Assembly: GCA_045837725.1 (NCBI GenBank)
Contig: JBEWZL010000096.1
Span: 62,001 to 126,000, forward strand
Reading direction: 5' to 3'
Source of the DNA: Vermamoeba vermiformis
Lineage: Eukaryota; Tubulinea; Echinamoebida
Length of the DNA: 64,000 bases
In this document: piece after piece, positions 47,907 to 60,031 of the stretch
Layout: each line of letters begins with the position of its first letter
How positions within the stretch are numbered: position 1 is the first letter of the stretch
Notes under the pieces: generated by a model
What the model was told of the DNA's origin: nothing
Database searches by the model: none
Seen by the model: the letters and a program-made list of their open reading frames with translations, nothing else
Translations under genes and position numbers: made by a program

Positions 47907-49650
47907 TTAATCGAGCGTAGACTTTTCGCTTTCAAGTATCTCCAGGGCTATTTCCAGATCCAGTAAGATCGCGCTACCCGCTTGTTCGGGAATCGGTTTG
48001 TTTACCTCGTTCATATTTAGCTCGACCAGCTAATAAAATATTATTATATAAAATGCATTTATATGTATAATTTTACGTACCATGAGCTCTTCGAATGACG
48101 GAACAAGAAGAGTTTGCAGATCCGTTGAAAAAGAATTCGCTCGTTCCAAATACGGCTCTTTGCTACGCATACAAAACAGCCCGTTTTGAATAATAATGGC
48201 CATCAGATGAAGGTGACGAGTATTATATTGGGATGGCATGAGCTTCTTTCGCGTTTGCAGCTGTAAACTTTGTCAGATCCGGATCCACAAAATCTTACCT
48301 AAATAAAATAAACGTATAATCTGTATTAACTTACTCTAGGATTGAACATCGATATAACACTCGGCATCACAAATTTCGTGAAAAATTGAGAGAGAACAAG
48401 AAACGCCGAGTTGTTGAGTGACTGGTACATCAACTTCAATAAATAGATCATTTTACTATAAAAGGAAATTAATATTTCGCCCAATAGTATTAGTCCGTAC
48501 CTTGGCAAAGTTTCAAAATATTCGCAGTGGCTTTTACCGCTGCTCGAGTCATGTCCATAATAGTGTCAATATGCGTGGGCTGATAACCATCACGAGCAGG
48601 ATCCACCTGATAAATTAATAGTAAGTCCAAGTAAATTGTTTCACATGTTATATTTGAAACTAAATATTTGACAATATTGCCCGATTGAGATTTCAAAAGC
48701 TTCGTATCGGATCTGCTCCGCGTGACATGTCACGTGTCACTTTTTGATCGACAAGTACCTCTAATCGCAAGCTTCTATTCGGGGTTAATATCTTCATAAG
48801 CTCCTTTTCAAGTTCTCGTAAGAATGTATGAGCACTGTGATGCATCATCATAAAATACCCGGTCACAAGCGGGATTCGCTGGCCGATCAGATTCTCTAAA
48901 CCATTACCAAAACTTCAGCGTAAGACGTATTAAGTATAATATTATAAATATAAACGTACGAGGTGACTTGAAACATGATATGATGTATTGTCTAATTAGA
49001 TCTTCTTCTTCGGCGAAAAACCACAGCCGCAACATCACTTTTTCTTTATCTAGCGCTCGATACTTGGTTGGAAGTGACAACACTTTTTCAAAGCTTGATT
49101 TGAGCCAATTAACATCTTTTTTGATCCTCGCTGGCTCTGTCGTTGGTTCTGGTGGTTGGCTCGTCGTGCCATTTTTGGATTTGTCTTTCTTTGACTTTTT
49201 TTCTTTCTTTTTCTTTTTCTCTTTTTTATCCTTTTTGTCCTTCTTTTTTGAGCCTTTATCGGTACTCGTTTGGTTCATCCAATAAATGGCGGTGCTGAGA
49301 TAAAAACTTGAACACTGCGAATTGGATGCGCTCGGTTTGATTTCTCTGTCAATCTAATGAGCAAAATAGGTATAATTAATATTATCATTATTACCGCTGG
49401 CATTTTATTTCTCCGAATTAATGAATCAATTGCTGCACGCCAATTTTTAGAAACGGATCTGGCCCTAAAATTGTTTTATTTCAGTTTCAAGCCCGAATAA
49501 TATAATGAATTAATTTTCGTAATACTTTAGGCTCATAAACAATATTTATATTTACCTCAGGAAAGCAGATTGCGTGTCAAGACTTGACAAGATCTTCTCA
49601 ATCACTTCAACAGGCAACATGTCTCCGATATCGTACCGTGCGTGTTCCAT
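47907..49650 (-). CDS. F-box/RasGAP-like protein, copy C
   Basis: Exons by homology to copies A and B: 49556-49650, 48960-49345, 48759-48895, 48501-48606, 48335-48455, 48081-48260, 47907-48029. The F-box is DMLPVEVIEKILSSLDTQSA. A Lys-rich linker of about 35 residues follows. The RasGAP-like part has LRLWFFAEEEDLIRQY, VTGYFMMMHHSAHTFL in the finger region (no Arg at that place), LRLEVDPARDG, VLSQFFTKFVMPSVISMFNP (clearest FLR-x-ICPAI-like block of the three) and HLMAIIIQNGLF with SKEPYLERANSF, which is a good match to KEPYMEPLNPF. Several introns sit at the same places and phases as in copy B. The junction 48501/48455 has a phase conflict by one base, so a small indel or unusual splice is likely there. 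Confidence 0.65.
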
Positions 49651-49881
49651 TTTTATTGAAATTTGAACAAGGTTGATTTCAGCTGTGGTCGAGCTCGCGT
49701 TCAGTTTGGTCAGAAAAATGGGACGTTGGATAAATAACATAATTAACTTTTTCTGTGATACATCTATGAAAAAGCGACTATAGGGTTACGTCTTCCTTCG
49801 TATCGAATAGAATAGATGAGAATAATATTTTATTTCGCAAGCTTAGTATAATACAAATAATTACATAATTACAAACACGAG

Positions 49882-52430
49882 CTACTTGTTTTGGGCAAAT
49901 AGCTTTTTCAGTTCATCGAGTACGATAGTCTCAGAACCGTTGACGCCTTTAACAGCTCTAGACGTTCAGTTAGTGATATCAAACCAAGGAAAGACTTGGG
50001 TTATTTACGTACTCATAAAGCTTCCTGACTTCTTGTCGAACCTCTTCTTCGTTCTTTGGAAGCGGAAAGCTGGCTTGTTTTAGCGCCTCTCCTAATATAG
50101 TATAGAACTCGTTAAGCAGGTGCGTAATGAAAAAGTTTTGAACGTACTTTGGGCTTCTTCTTCTGCCATGACTTTTGTTTCAGCCAGCGAATCAAGCAGG
50201 ACTTTATAATTTGCGGTGCCAAATAAAGCCATCAAACTGGCCTTTCGTAGCACTATAACCTCGACATTGGTGGGCAGAGGAAGCGTTGTGCTGCCCTCTT
50301 TGACGTGTAAGTACTCAAGGTTGTTTGTCACAGATTCAGTTTTGCCAGCTTCAATTTCTTGCATTAGCTCGTCTTTGATCTTATTATGCACTGATGCAAC
50401 GTAAATGAATGTTATTGGAGTATTATAAAGAGCTGCTGCTTTCGGATCCGTTCCTTCCTTGGGCTCGCGAACCACCTAGCAGACGAAGATTAGCCATAAG
50501 TGAGTATACTAACATTCGACTTATTTACCTCGTTGGAGTCAAGCTGAAGAAAAGGGCACTTTGCAACTTCTTTCGCTAATTCTTTCACGCTGAGGTCCTG
50601 CACTCCCGTCTTCACCTGGAAGCACAATAGATGCAGAGCACCCTCCTTCTGCAACACAAACATGCAATCGGGAGATTTCGACATCTGCACGGGCACAACG
50701 GGTCGATCAAGTTCAATAGCAGGTATTAAGTTGACCCAATCTGCTTGGCACATCGTCGGTTGTGGGGGCAGAGCACGCTTTCCTTTCTGCCACTGCTGCA
50801 GTGCCTCCGTGTTTAATGTCTTCTTGCCCGTTTTGCGCACGAGTGGAATGACTTGAGGAAGTGCTGCGAATTCAACCCTCAGGTCTGCAATAGCTGAGTT
50901 CTGCAAGAAGCACCATTGTTGGCCCAAAGTTCCGCCACGCGTGCTGGCATCTACAATGGTGCGAACAACAGCTTTTTCTGCCTCGTACCATTTTAGAGAG
51001 TTTCCATGAATCAATTTGAATACGTCGCTGCTTGGATTGTCATACTCGAACTGTCCATGAATATAACTCGACGTTGAGATCGAATACGGCTGGTCCGCAT
51101 GCAAGAGAGGCATGATTTTTGAGCGCTTAAGCCTTGGTGGAGTACTGATGGAGTTCTATACATAGAATAAGCAACAAAATAAATTGTAAATCAAAGTTAC
51201 CTTCAGTTCCGACATAGCATAAGCTTTCTTCTCTCCGTCAGATCCTGATCGGTAACGGCCAGAAAACTGAATGTCAAACCCCAAAATGGCTGCTGCATCC
51301 AACAGAGGAAGATTAGCCGCCAAGTACATGCTGCTATAGATTTGCGCATTTGTCTGCGCCAAGCTAAAAAGGGTGTAAAAATAGCCGTAGAACGGCTTGA
51401 ACTCAGTCCTCTTCCAGAGGGCCATGCGTTGTAAAATTTGAGCGTATGGCTCGCCTTTCACATCAGATTCGAATACTGATGGGAATCGCTTGCAGAATTT
51501 CCAGTGACTCGGCTTCAGCGAGTAAGCCCTACGATTGGTTAGAGACGAAACAGTAATTGAACAAATAACATACCCAATTGGCTTGTCGAGCAAAGGAAGC
51601 ACGATATGCCTAATTTTGCATCGATATCTCGCCTCTAGCGATTGTTGACGGAGACCGTAGATCGGCTTCATAAAGAGGACCAGGCAATTGTTCGTCTCTG
51701 CATTTTTTGCAACAAACTGCTCCAACTTGGTGAGATTACGCCCAGTGGGAACGTCCATGTCTCGCATGTCGATTAGAAAAATTTCTTCCGAGAGCTCAGT
51801 ACCGGTCAACAATTTTTCCACCGAGACTTGGTTGACGATACGGACGCTTTCCTTGAAACGAGAAGATATGCTTGCAATATGTTCCTTAAACATCGCTCTA
51901 TCAGACTCGGGCACATCTTCGATTTCATCGTCAATAAAGTTCAGATCCAGCTGGAGCAACGTTTGAAGGTACAACGGCGTCATACTTGGCTGGAAGTTGA
52001 CGATAAGGCGGTTGATATAGTTTGGCCTTTCAAGTTTAAGGAGGCGTCGAGCCCACGTTTTAAGCAAAAAACTAATGATGCAACTTGATTTTGTTCTCTT
52101 CGTTCTGATCTGCAAAAGTCGGTTATTCCGCGCGAAGTTAACTACAAGCTCCTTGCCTCTCTCCTGCTCCCTAGTTAACGGCAATGGTGCAAATTGAACG
52201 GATAGCTTCTTTTTGACAAAATATTGAGGTCTTGTATTGTTAATTAAAGTGAGGTACAGAAGCGTAACAAAGTCTCGGGTTAACCCGCGAAAATTAAATT
52301 AAATTTAAGGGTATTGATTATGCATGGTTACGTACTGTTTTAGAATAGACCGTGGGTTCGCAGGCACATTTTCTTCACGAGCAACTAAATGGACATCTGG
52401 CGCGCAGGAGTTGTTTAGCTCTGAGCTCAT
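49882..52430 (-). CDS. Large protein of unknown family with a possible PD-(D/E)XK nuclease-like core
   Basis: Six exons (52336-52430, 51201-52230, 50529-51155, 50148-50475, 50013-50091, 49882-49957) close in frame to 744 residues. No signal peptide or membrane segment is seen. The first half is helical and basic (RLLQIRTKRTKSS, LLKTWARRLLKLERP). From about 420 a run GNSLKWYEAEKAVVRTI is followed by SPDCMFVLQKEGALHLLCFQVKTG, which has the D...(F/L)QxK spacing of PD-(D/E)XK cores found at the C-termini of Crinkler/RHS-like proteins. The tail is charged and helical. I do not recognise the family firmly. The Crinkler-type link is weak inference supported by a CRN-like gene elsewhere in the window. 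Confidence 0.7.
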
Positions 52431-52833
52431 GTCTACTACTTTTAGCTGATAATCAATATAAATTCGCCGTAATTATAAATAGTAATACAGAATCAAGCAG
52501 TTGAATTATTTAATTGTTTTTAATTTCGTCTATAAATCGAGAATAAATATTAGTATCAATTTTCTGCTCCGAGATTCAAGTTCTAGTAATTATAAAGTTT
52601 TTTTAAAAAAATGTCGAAAAAAAATCCAACTTAACTCACTTGTTCCTCAGCGCTGGTTCCGGCTACCAAGTAACAGCTGAATCCTCGTGAATGGCAATAC
52701 CACTATACATTCGTATGCTGCTTAAACGAGCACTTTTGTTCGTAAAATGAGCAAAAAACAAAATTAACCATAAATTATACAACTTTATTTAGCGCCTTCA
52801 AAGCGATTAATAATATAAATGAGACTAAGTAGA
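52431..52833. other. Intergenic region, 403 nt
   Basis: This lies upstream of the 744-residue protein gene and downstream of the EVH1-GEF-MORN gene, both on the minus strand. It is AT-rich with scattered short frames. I see no RNA gene, repeat or promoter element I can support. Confidence 0.5.
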
Positions 52834-55800
52834 TTACAGTAATTTGAAGTGATCGGGCAGTTCAGGGGCAAAGTGCTTAATGCCAGGCGTCTTCATTATT
52901 CCATCGCGCCACATCTGTTGAGTAGCGTTGCCGGCTGCATCAGTGTACTTAGCCTTGCCGTTCTTTCTATTCTCTTTCCATTCGCCTTCAAAGATACTGC
53001 CGTCCTTGCCTTTGAAAATGCCGTTTCCGTCACGCTAAACAAAAAAGCTGATCAGCACATCCGTTCGGTTTGAGCACATCACCATATCATCTCCTTACCA
53101 AATCATTCTTCCATTCGCCTTCATAGACGCCCAGAGCGGTCTCGTATTTGCCATTGCCATGTCGCATACCATTCTGCCAGTCACCAGTGTACTTCGTGCC
53201 GTCAGCCCAGACCATGGTACCTTGACCGTGGAACTGATCTGAGACCCAATCACCTTGGTACCAGCAACCGTTCTTGTACACGATCTTGCCTTTGCCTTCT
53301 TTTCTGTCGTGCAAGAAGTCGCCTTCATATCGCGAGCCGTCGACGTCAACAAAAACTCCCTTGCCGAATTTCTGTGACACGCATTAGATCCGCAATACAA
53401 CTATCTAAAGATCTTTCGTAGCCTACCTTGCCCTGGTGGAAAGTTCCTTCGTACTTCTGGCCTTCAGCACCGATCCAAACTCCGCTGCCTTCGTATTGAG
53501 AAGCAGCCCAAGTTCCTTCGTACGATGAACCGTCAGGCAAAATTTCCTTGCCTTGACCGTATTTCTAAATTAAGAAAGTGTTAGGTATGTAACACGTGGT
53601 ACACAGGTGCTCTTGTGCCTTACCTTGCTCTCCTTCCAGTTACCGACGTAAGAGTATCCAGCAGCACCAGTCAACGTGCCCTTGCCGTGACGAGCATCAT
53701 CGCGCCATTCTCCGTCGTATTTTTCCTTGCCAGTGGCACTAGTCCAAACACTATTAAATGGTTAACAAACGAGGTCCGTGCGAGTATCTAAAGTGCAGTT
53801 ACGTACCCGTCGCCGTTCTTCTTGTTCTCGACGAAGTCACCCTCGTAAACTTCGCCGGACAGCAGTGTCAACTTGCCCTTGCCGCTGCGCTTGTCATCAA
53901 CCCACGCGCCTTCGTATCTAGCATAGATCATTAGCATTAGTGGACTCATGTAGAGAGTGTTAGCTCGTGACTTACTTGCTTCCAGCGAAGGACAAGAAAG
54001 TGCCAGTACCGTGTCGCTTTCCTTCTTTGAACTCGCCCTCGTAGAACGAGCCATCAGCGAAAGTAAGTTTGCCCTTGCCGTGCATAACGTCGCCTTGCCA
54101 AGATCCAACATAGACATCGCCGTTCTCCCAAGTCATGGTACCTTGACCAGACTTGCGGCCAGTTTCCCACTCGCCGTCGTAAACTCCGTTCTTGGTGAGC
54201 AACTTGCCCTTGCCGTGAGGGACGTCGAATCGCCATTCGCCTTCGTACACATCACCACCGCTAACCACGCGTTAGTCTTCTACTTGACGGTTATTAAGCT
54301 GAGTTACTTACGCGTATTTGGCGACACCTTGGCCAAACATAATTCCCTTGTCAAAGAAGCCATCGAATATGCTGCCGTTCTTGGACTTGTAAACACCTTT
54401 GCCGCACATCTTGGCACCCTTCCATTCTCCTTCATAAGAGCTGCCTTCGGAGAAAGTGAACTTGGTAATACGAGTCTCGGGATCGTCTTCCTTCAACCAG
54501 TTGTCCTTTTGGTTTCTCTTGGTCGTGAGCAAGAAGTCCTTAATAGCCTTATCGACTTCTTCGAACCACATCTTCTTACTGTCAACATCAGCAGCAGTAA
54601 GAACGATCGAGTTCTCGGGAGTGAGGACTTCGAATGAAGCTACAAGAGGATTGTTAGTGACCTGCAAATCATTTGCACTAGTCAAGACTTACTTGGTGAG
54701 ACTTCGCTCGAATCTTTAACCCAAGCAATATCGAACTTGATTGTTGACTCGATGACTTTCTGACTCTTGTTTTCACCAACAAAGGCGATCAAGTCGTTGA
54801 ACAAAAGAACGTAGTCGCAGTCTTTCTTGACGGACTTGACGTTTGACTCTAAGTCTCCTTCTAGCAACAGTTGACGGTGAGGTGCCATCAATGCCTGAAT
54901 ATTCCATGAGAACCCACGCTGTTATGCATACACATAAGTAACGACGTACCTCAATACCACCAAAGTTCTTCTTGATAAGATTCTCCAACATTCTGACACG
55001 CTCAGCTTCACGTACACTCTTGTTGACAATTTCAGCGATTTCAGCAACCATCGTCAAGGCCTTGTGCAGGTTGGCGTAGTCAGGGTGTTCTTTAGGCGTT
55101 TTATTCACAAGTTCCTATCAGTGAGTGAGCTATAAGAACGCTATAGGAGATGGTGCTCTACTTACACGTAGCAAAAGCATATATCGAGGAATGCGTTGCA
55201 CGGGCATGATCAAGAAGAAGGGCAAGGTGAAACCACCACAAGCAGCTTCGGCAGACTTGAAGAAGCTAGCAAGACTCTTCTTGGCTCGAATTCGCTCGTA
55301 GACTGCAATAGCCTTGTCGTAGTTATCGCAGTATGTCTTGTAGGTCTTCAAGAACGGACCCAATTGCACGAAGATATCACCGATGATGGTCTTCGTGTCG
55401 TCCCACTCCTTCATTCGTTGTTGCAAGTTCTCCATCAAGTTTCTGTTGAAGATTCTGATCGAACCAATGTTAGCAAACAACGTTCGGCTGTCTTCTTCCG
55501 AGATCATCTTTTTGTTTTCCATAGGCTCGATCCATTTCTAATGTAAGACACAAGTTAGCACGTGTACGCAACTCGATTCGTAGTTTAATATTACCTCGTG
55601 GAGCTTGTCCAAACTAGCTACGTAACTAATCTCGGTGCTGAGCATTTCCTTCGCTTGCTTAGAACGAAGTGACTCGCCTTCAACGATGCCGGGCATTTTT
55701 GGAACAGACTGAGAAGGGGTGCTGTTTTGAGTGAACTCGCCAGAGGCTGCGGGACTGTCTGACAAGTTTTGACTCTTTCTCTTGCTCGGGTCTTTCTTCA

Positions 55801-57456
55801 CCTTCTTCTTGTCAAGCTCGCCGGAGTTGTTAATGCTCGATGAACCGCTGTCTAAATTCTTTGATGATCGCTTTTCAATATCAACTGAATCTCGCGTTGA
55901 CTTTCGTTTCAGCTCATCACTGTCTTTTCTCTTATCTTTGTCTTTAATCTCTTTCACTTTGCCTCCGTCAGTCGAATCTCGCTTTGATTTGCGGTCTAAC
56001 GTGTCTCTTGATTCTCCTGGCGACGAAGATACTTTTTGAGCATCGACTAAATTTTTCGAATTCTTACGTTTTAAATCACGGGAACTTGGCCCACTATCAG
56101 TCTTGTCCTTATCTTTCTTATCCTTGTCTTTATCTTTTCCCTCTGAATCTTTGCCTACATCAAAATCTTCTCTCTTTGATGGCTTTAATGTCCCGGTCTT
56201 CTTATCTGACTTCTCTGAATTCTTTCGCTTAATCTTTCTTGTTGTCGGTGATTCAATTGGCGGTGGAATAGCAACATCGTTGGGAATTGGCGGAGGCAAA
56301 GGAGCTACGAAAAAGCGTTAGAATACGGATGCAAATGATAACATCGATAGGTCCTACTGTCAAGTGGGGGTGGCACGTAAGAAGGTGGCGGAGGATTGCT
56401 GAGTGGAGGTGGCGGTTTGGATGTGAGTGCGGCGTTTTCACCTAGTGTTCTAGGCGACTCTGGCAATTTAGGGCTAGCCAATGGCGAATCTGCGCCTCGA
56501 GGAGTATCTAATATGCAACAATTTTAGTTTGTAAGACCGTAATTAAGAAGCTACTTAAAACTAATCCAACCGCGATCAGACCGAAAATTATACGGCGATC
56601 ATAGAGATCATATAAATATCTAGATATATTTGCTACGGCTATAATTTCGATAATTAAATTTTAATATCTATAAATGGAAACAATTAATTTGTAGTTATTG
56701 ATCTAATAGCCAATTAAACTGTGAATCGAATTGAGTTGTATCATAATTTCTAAAATATGTAATTATTAAAAAAGAATATTTCGCGGGTTTAGCCTCCATT
56801 ACAACGAAAAATCTCGAGTTGAATCTGGCAATTTACCTTCGGGCAAGTTTGCCATGGCGTCAATTGCGGTTTGAAATTCTGTTACAAATTGATCGGCTTC
56901 TTCATCTGTATTAAAATTGAGGCCATAGACGGCCTCCTCGTCTTTCCACTGTACGAACTTTGAGGTTGCTTTTTGGTAAACGATATCCGCTACCACAGAT
57001 GCATTCAATACAAACTGTGATTAAATATGTTAGTGCTTGTATTTAATTTACATAATTTCGATTAATTATTTGAATTTGCAATAGATGAGCTTGGCCATCC
57101 CTTTTGGAATCAGGCCAGAAGAAAATAAATCACCAATAAAAAAATAAGAATAATGCTGTAAATATTAACCTCTTGATTATCTTCTCTGCAGCCAACAACT
57201 CTGTAAGAAACGTAAACTGTATGTTTCATTAACCAGATTCGACTGGAACCTCCATCTATTTGCTTCCAGTTTCCTTCAGAATGCTGAAAAACGCCAGCAC
57301 GACACGACAAAACGGCCTCTTCTTCGCTAAAAAATTAAATAATCGTCAATACAGTGCTAATAATACTGACTACCGCATCCAGATGGAATTGGCGGTTCAC
57401 AAGTTACTCAAATTATCGATTACTGTCATTTCCTCATTCATTTATACGAACCTCAT
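52834..57456 (-). CDS. EVH1 - proline-rich - DH - PH - MORN protein (predicted Rho guanine-exchange factor)
   Basis: Sixteen or so exons close to 1133 residues: 57452-57456, 57170-57326, 56837-57014, 56358-56507, 55595-56304, 55166-55537, 54950-55114, 54693-54894, 54312-54639, 53976-54260, 53807-53917, 53624-53750, 53427-53564, 53099-53371, 52834-53034. Residues 1-110 form an Ena/VASP-type EVH1 domain (VYVSYRVVG, FVQWKDEEAVYGLNF). Then come PPPPL/PPPP runs, a Lys/Asp/Ser-rich stretch, and a DH domain (about 380-580) with GGFTLPFFLIMPVQRIPRYM. A PH domain follows (about 585-715: CDYVLLFNDLIAFVGE ... KKMWFEEVDKAI). The rest is about 17 MORN repeats (YEGEW..G..HGKGKL). The protein should bind poly-Pro ligands and membranes and activate a Rho/Rac GTPase. 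The first coding exon is only 5 nt (ATGAG), chosen because it gives the conserved MSEEE EVH1 start. Confidence 0.88.
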
Positions 57457-57751
57457 TTTATGCCAAGTGTGTTATTGATGGCGCGATTTAAAATTCAATA
57501 AAAATAAAACGGTGTGGACTATTTCGAAATAACCCGCGCAGTACAACCGACAGCATAAGGCCGCAACTATAATTGAAATTAGCCTCTAATGATTATTGCA
57601 TTCTTATATTTAGCCATGAGAACCGTTATTTAGCGCTAATTTTCGAGTTGCACTGCAACGAAAGAAAACGGATCGGAATCACAGGTAAATTCAAATTAGT
57701 GAGAGAATCTTCTTCGTGAAAACTATTTCACACGCTATATTACAATAACTC

Positions 57752-59827
57752 TTATTTTTGGCGACGCATTTCTTTTAGCTTGATTTGGATCTCGGCAACT
57801 TTTTCTTTCGTTAGAGGGTAAAACCAGACCAGCAAGTAGCTCAAGCCCAACAAAGCTGCTGGAATTGCTCCAAGCATAATTCGCAATGCCATGAGCACGC
57901 TATCGGGTTGATAGTCCTTGGCACCAGGTTCATCGTTCGGATTTATGTAACCTGCGAAACTTAAAATGTATGATGATGATGCTAAGGCCTGTAAAGATTC
58001 AAAATCAGTTAGCATTAATATAAGCGATCGCCTGTGTACGTACCACTGCAATACCAGCCCGCTGGAACAAGACGAAGATGCTGTAGAACACTCCTTCTCG
58101 TTTCAGACCCGTGTCCAACTCGTCCTGATTGATGACATCTAGATAACATTAATTAACAACGCGACAATTATTTATAGACAGCGCGACATACCGGGTAAGA
58201 ATGACCAAGGAATTAAAATAGCTGAAAACAAAATAATTAGTTCACGCGATCCAACAAGAAGTTGATTCTAGCCTACCAATTCCGATGCCCACACCAGCAG
58301 ATACACCAAGAGCGTACAACAGAATTAAATTGGCGCCATCTGGCAAGAATAACATGCTGAGCACGGCTAGGATCAAGAACAAAATTCCGATGTAGTACGT
58401 CTTCTGTTTGCCGAGCTTGTTCGATACTTTAGACCACATAACAGTAGAAACTGCACCTACGGCCTATGCATAATATCTTTAGCTCAGTTCTGAAGTAATA
58501 ACGAAAAGTTAACGATTGATCTTACCTGTACGATTAAGATGAACCACTGGAAATGATTGTCGCGATGCAAGACGTAAGTCATATAGAGCAACAAGTTATT
58601 TTGAATGAAGTTGATCGAGCACAAGCACAAGAAGTACACGCTCATGGCAATCACAAATCCTCTGTTCTTGAAGGTCGTAAAGACGGTCACAACTCCGTTC
58701 CACGCACGACGCAAGCCTGATTCAGAAGTGACTTCTTCTATAGTATCAGGCACCTTCTTGTCTTTGATGAATAGGGAGTACGCTACTGGTCCCGGGATCA
58801 GCGACAAACCAATCACGATGGCACTGACGAAGTAACCTATTTATCACAAATGAGATCACGTGACCTTGCAAATTAGGCAACATCATGCCACTAACCTTTT
58901 TTGTAATCAGCTACTTCGGGATTTGATTCGGAAGGAAAAGCAGCGATCAACATTGAGTGGCCGAATGTCGCTACAATGCCCCACAGAGTGCAGGTGAATT
59001 GTCTAAATGTCGTTAACTCGGTAGCTTCATCGTAGCTGTTTGCGAGTTCAGGGGTCATAGCAGTAAACGGCACGGAGATACACGTATCTAAAAAGTGTGT
59101 TGATCAGATCCACATCCTCAATGACATTTCGAATGACTATTACGTACCGAATGTATTCAATAACATTAACATAAGCAAATAGTACAAGAATTGAAGTGTT
59201 TGATTTTCTATTGGTGGAACTTGCCACAAAGCGAAATAAGCTGCGGCGTACGGAATTGCCGACAACAAGATCCACGGCTAAAAATCAAATAGTAAATCGT
59301 TAATATTGTTTTATGAATATTAGAGAACTGTTGGTATTATATATTACCCTTCGACGGCCCCATCGTGATTTAGTGTGATCTGACAACTTGCCGACGATTG
59401 GATGCGCAATCGCGTCCCAAACCTGGCCGATCAACATAATATTTCCGACCTTTATAATAAGTTTATGTTACTAATCGCATCGATCGGTATTAAAGTCTCT
59501 GGGTAATAAAGTACCAAAACCGGATGGACGTTAGCCACTTCAAGCAAGAACACAGTGAAATAAAACCCTTCTACCATCTTAACTGCTTGAATACCAGTCT
59601 CGCATATGCCATATAACTATATGAATCGATTAAATATGCAAAAATTCAAAATTCGAAAAAAAAATAATCCTCTAAATTTGCGTAAATAAAGAATTAATCG
59701 CTTCATGTGATATTGAGTACCAACGTTTACGTACCATTTTTTGCCTCTTGGATAATCTCTGCTCTGAATGCGCTGGCAAGCCTCCATCAGGCATTATTTC
59801 AGATTCAATCAATGGCAGGTTTTCCAT
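57752..59827 (-). CDS. Glycoside-pentoside-hexuronide (GPH) family symporter, MFS_2 type
   Basis: Eleven exons (59735-59827, 59515-59616, 59348-59449, 59148-59277, 58896-59087, 58526-58836, 58277-58463, 58192-58221, 58044-58138, 57752-57988) close to 492 residues. The blocks match melibiose-type carriers: LIGQVWDAIAHPIVGKLSD followed by HTKSRWGRRRPW, the DPxxG-like and R-x-GRRRP loop; LFLPDGANLILLYAL; and KREGVFYSIFVLFQRAGIAV. Twelve membrane segments are expected. Substrate may be a sugar, a lysolipid (as in MFSD2-like proteins) or an organic cation; the sequence does not decide. Short exons of 30 nt occur. Neighbours do not share the pathway except possibly the SUT-like carrier 10 kb away. 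Confidence 0.87.
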
Positions 59828-60031
59828 GGTTATATTACAGTCTATAAACTAACAAATAAATATTTATACAGATAGCATGCTTATATCAAGAAAGATGCTT
59901 CGTTGTGTCTCTAAGATCACGAACAATAAACTGCGTTGAGCACTTTTGACAGTTCATTTTTATTTATCATCGAAACGACCACCTGTCCTTATATTCCTTC
60001 AATAGCCTAATAATAAACTACTTGAGGAACT

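Noticed and set aside
48904-49278. Separate Lys-rich protein starting at MNQTSTDKG
   Set aside because: The frame continues upstream to a splice acceptor and joins the F-box exon in phase; the Lys-rich run is a linker of F-box/RasGAP copy C.
53957-54637. 226-codon plus-strand frame opposite the MORN repeats
   Set aside because: It is antisense to a conserved MORN array and PH domain; its own product has no recognisable pattern.
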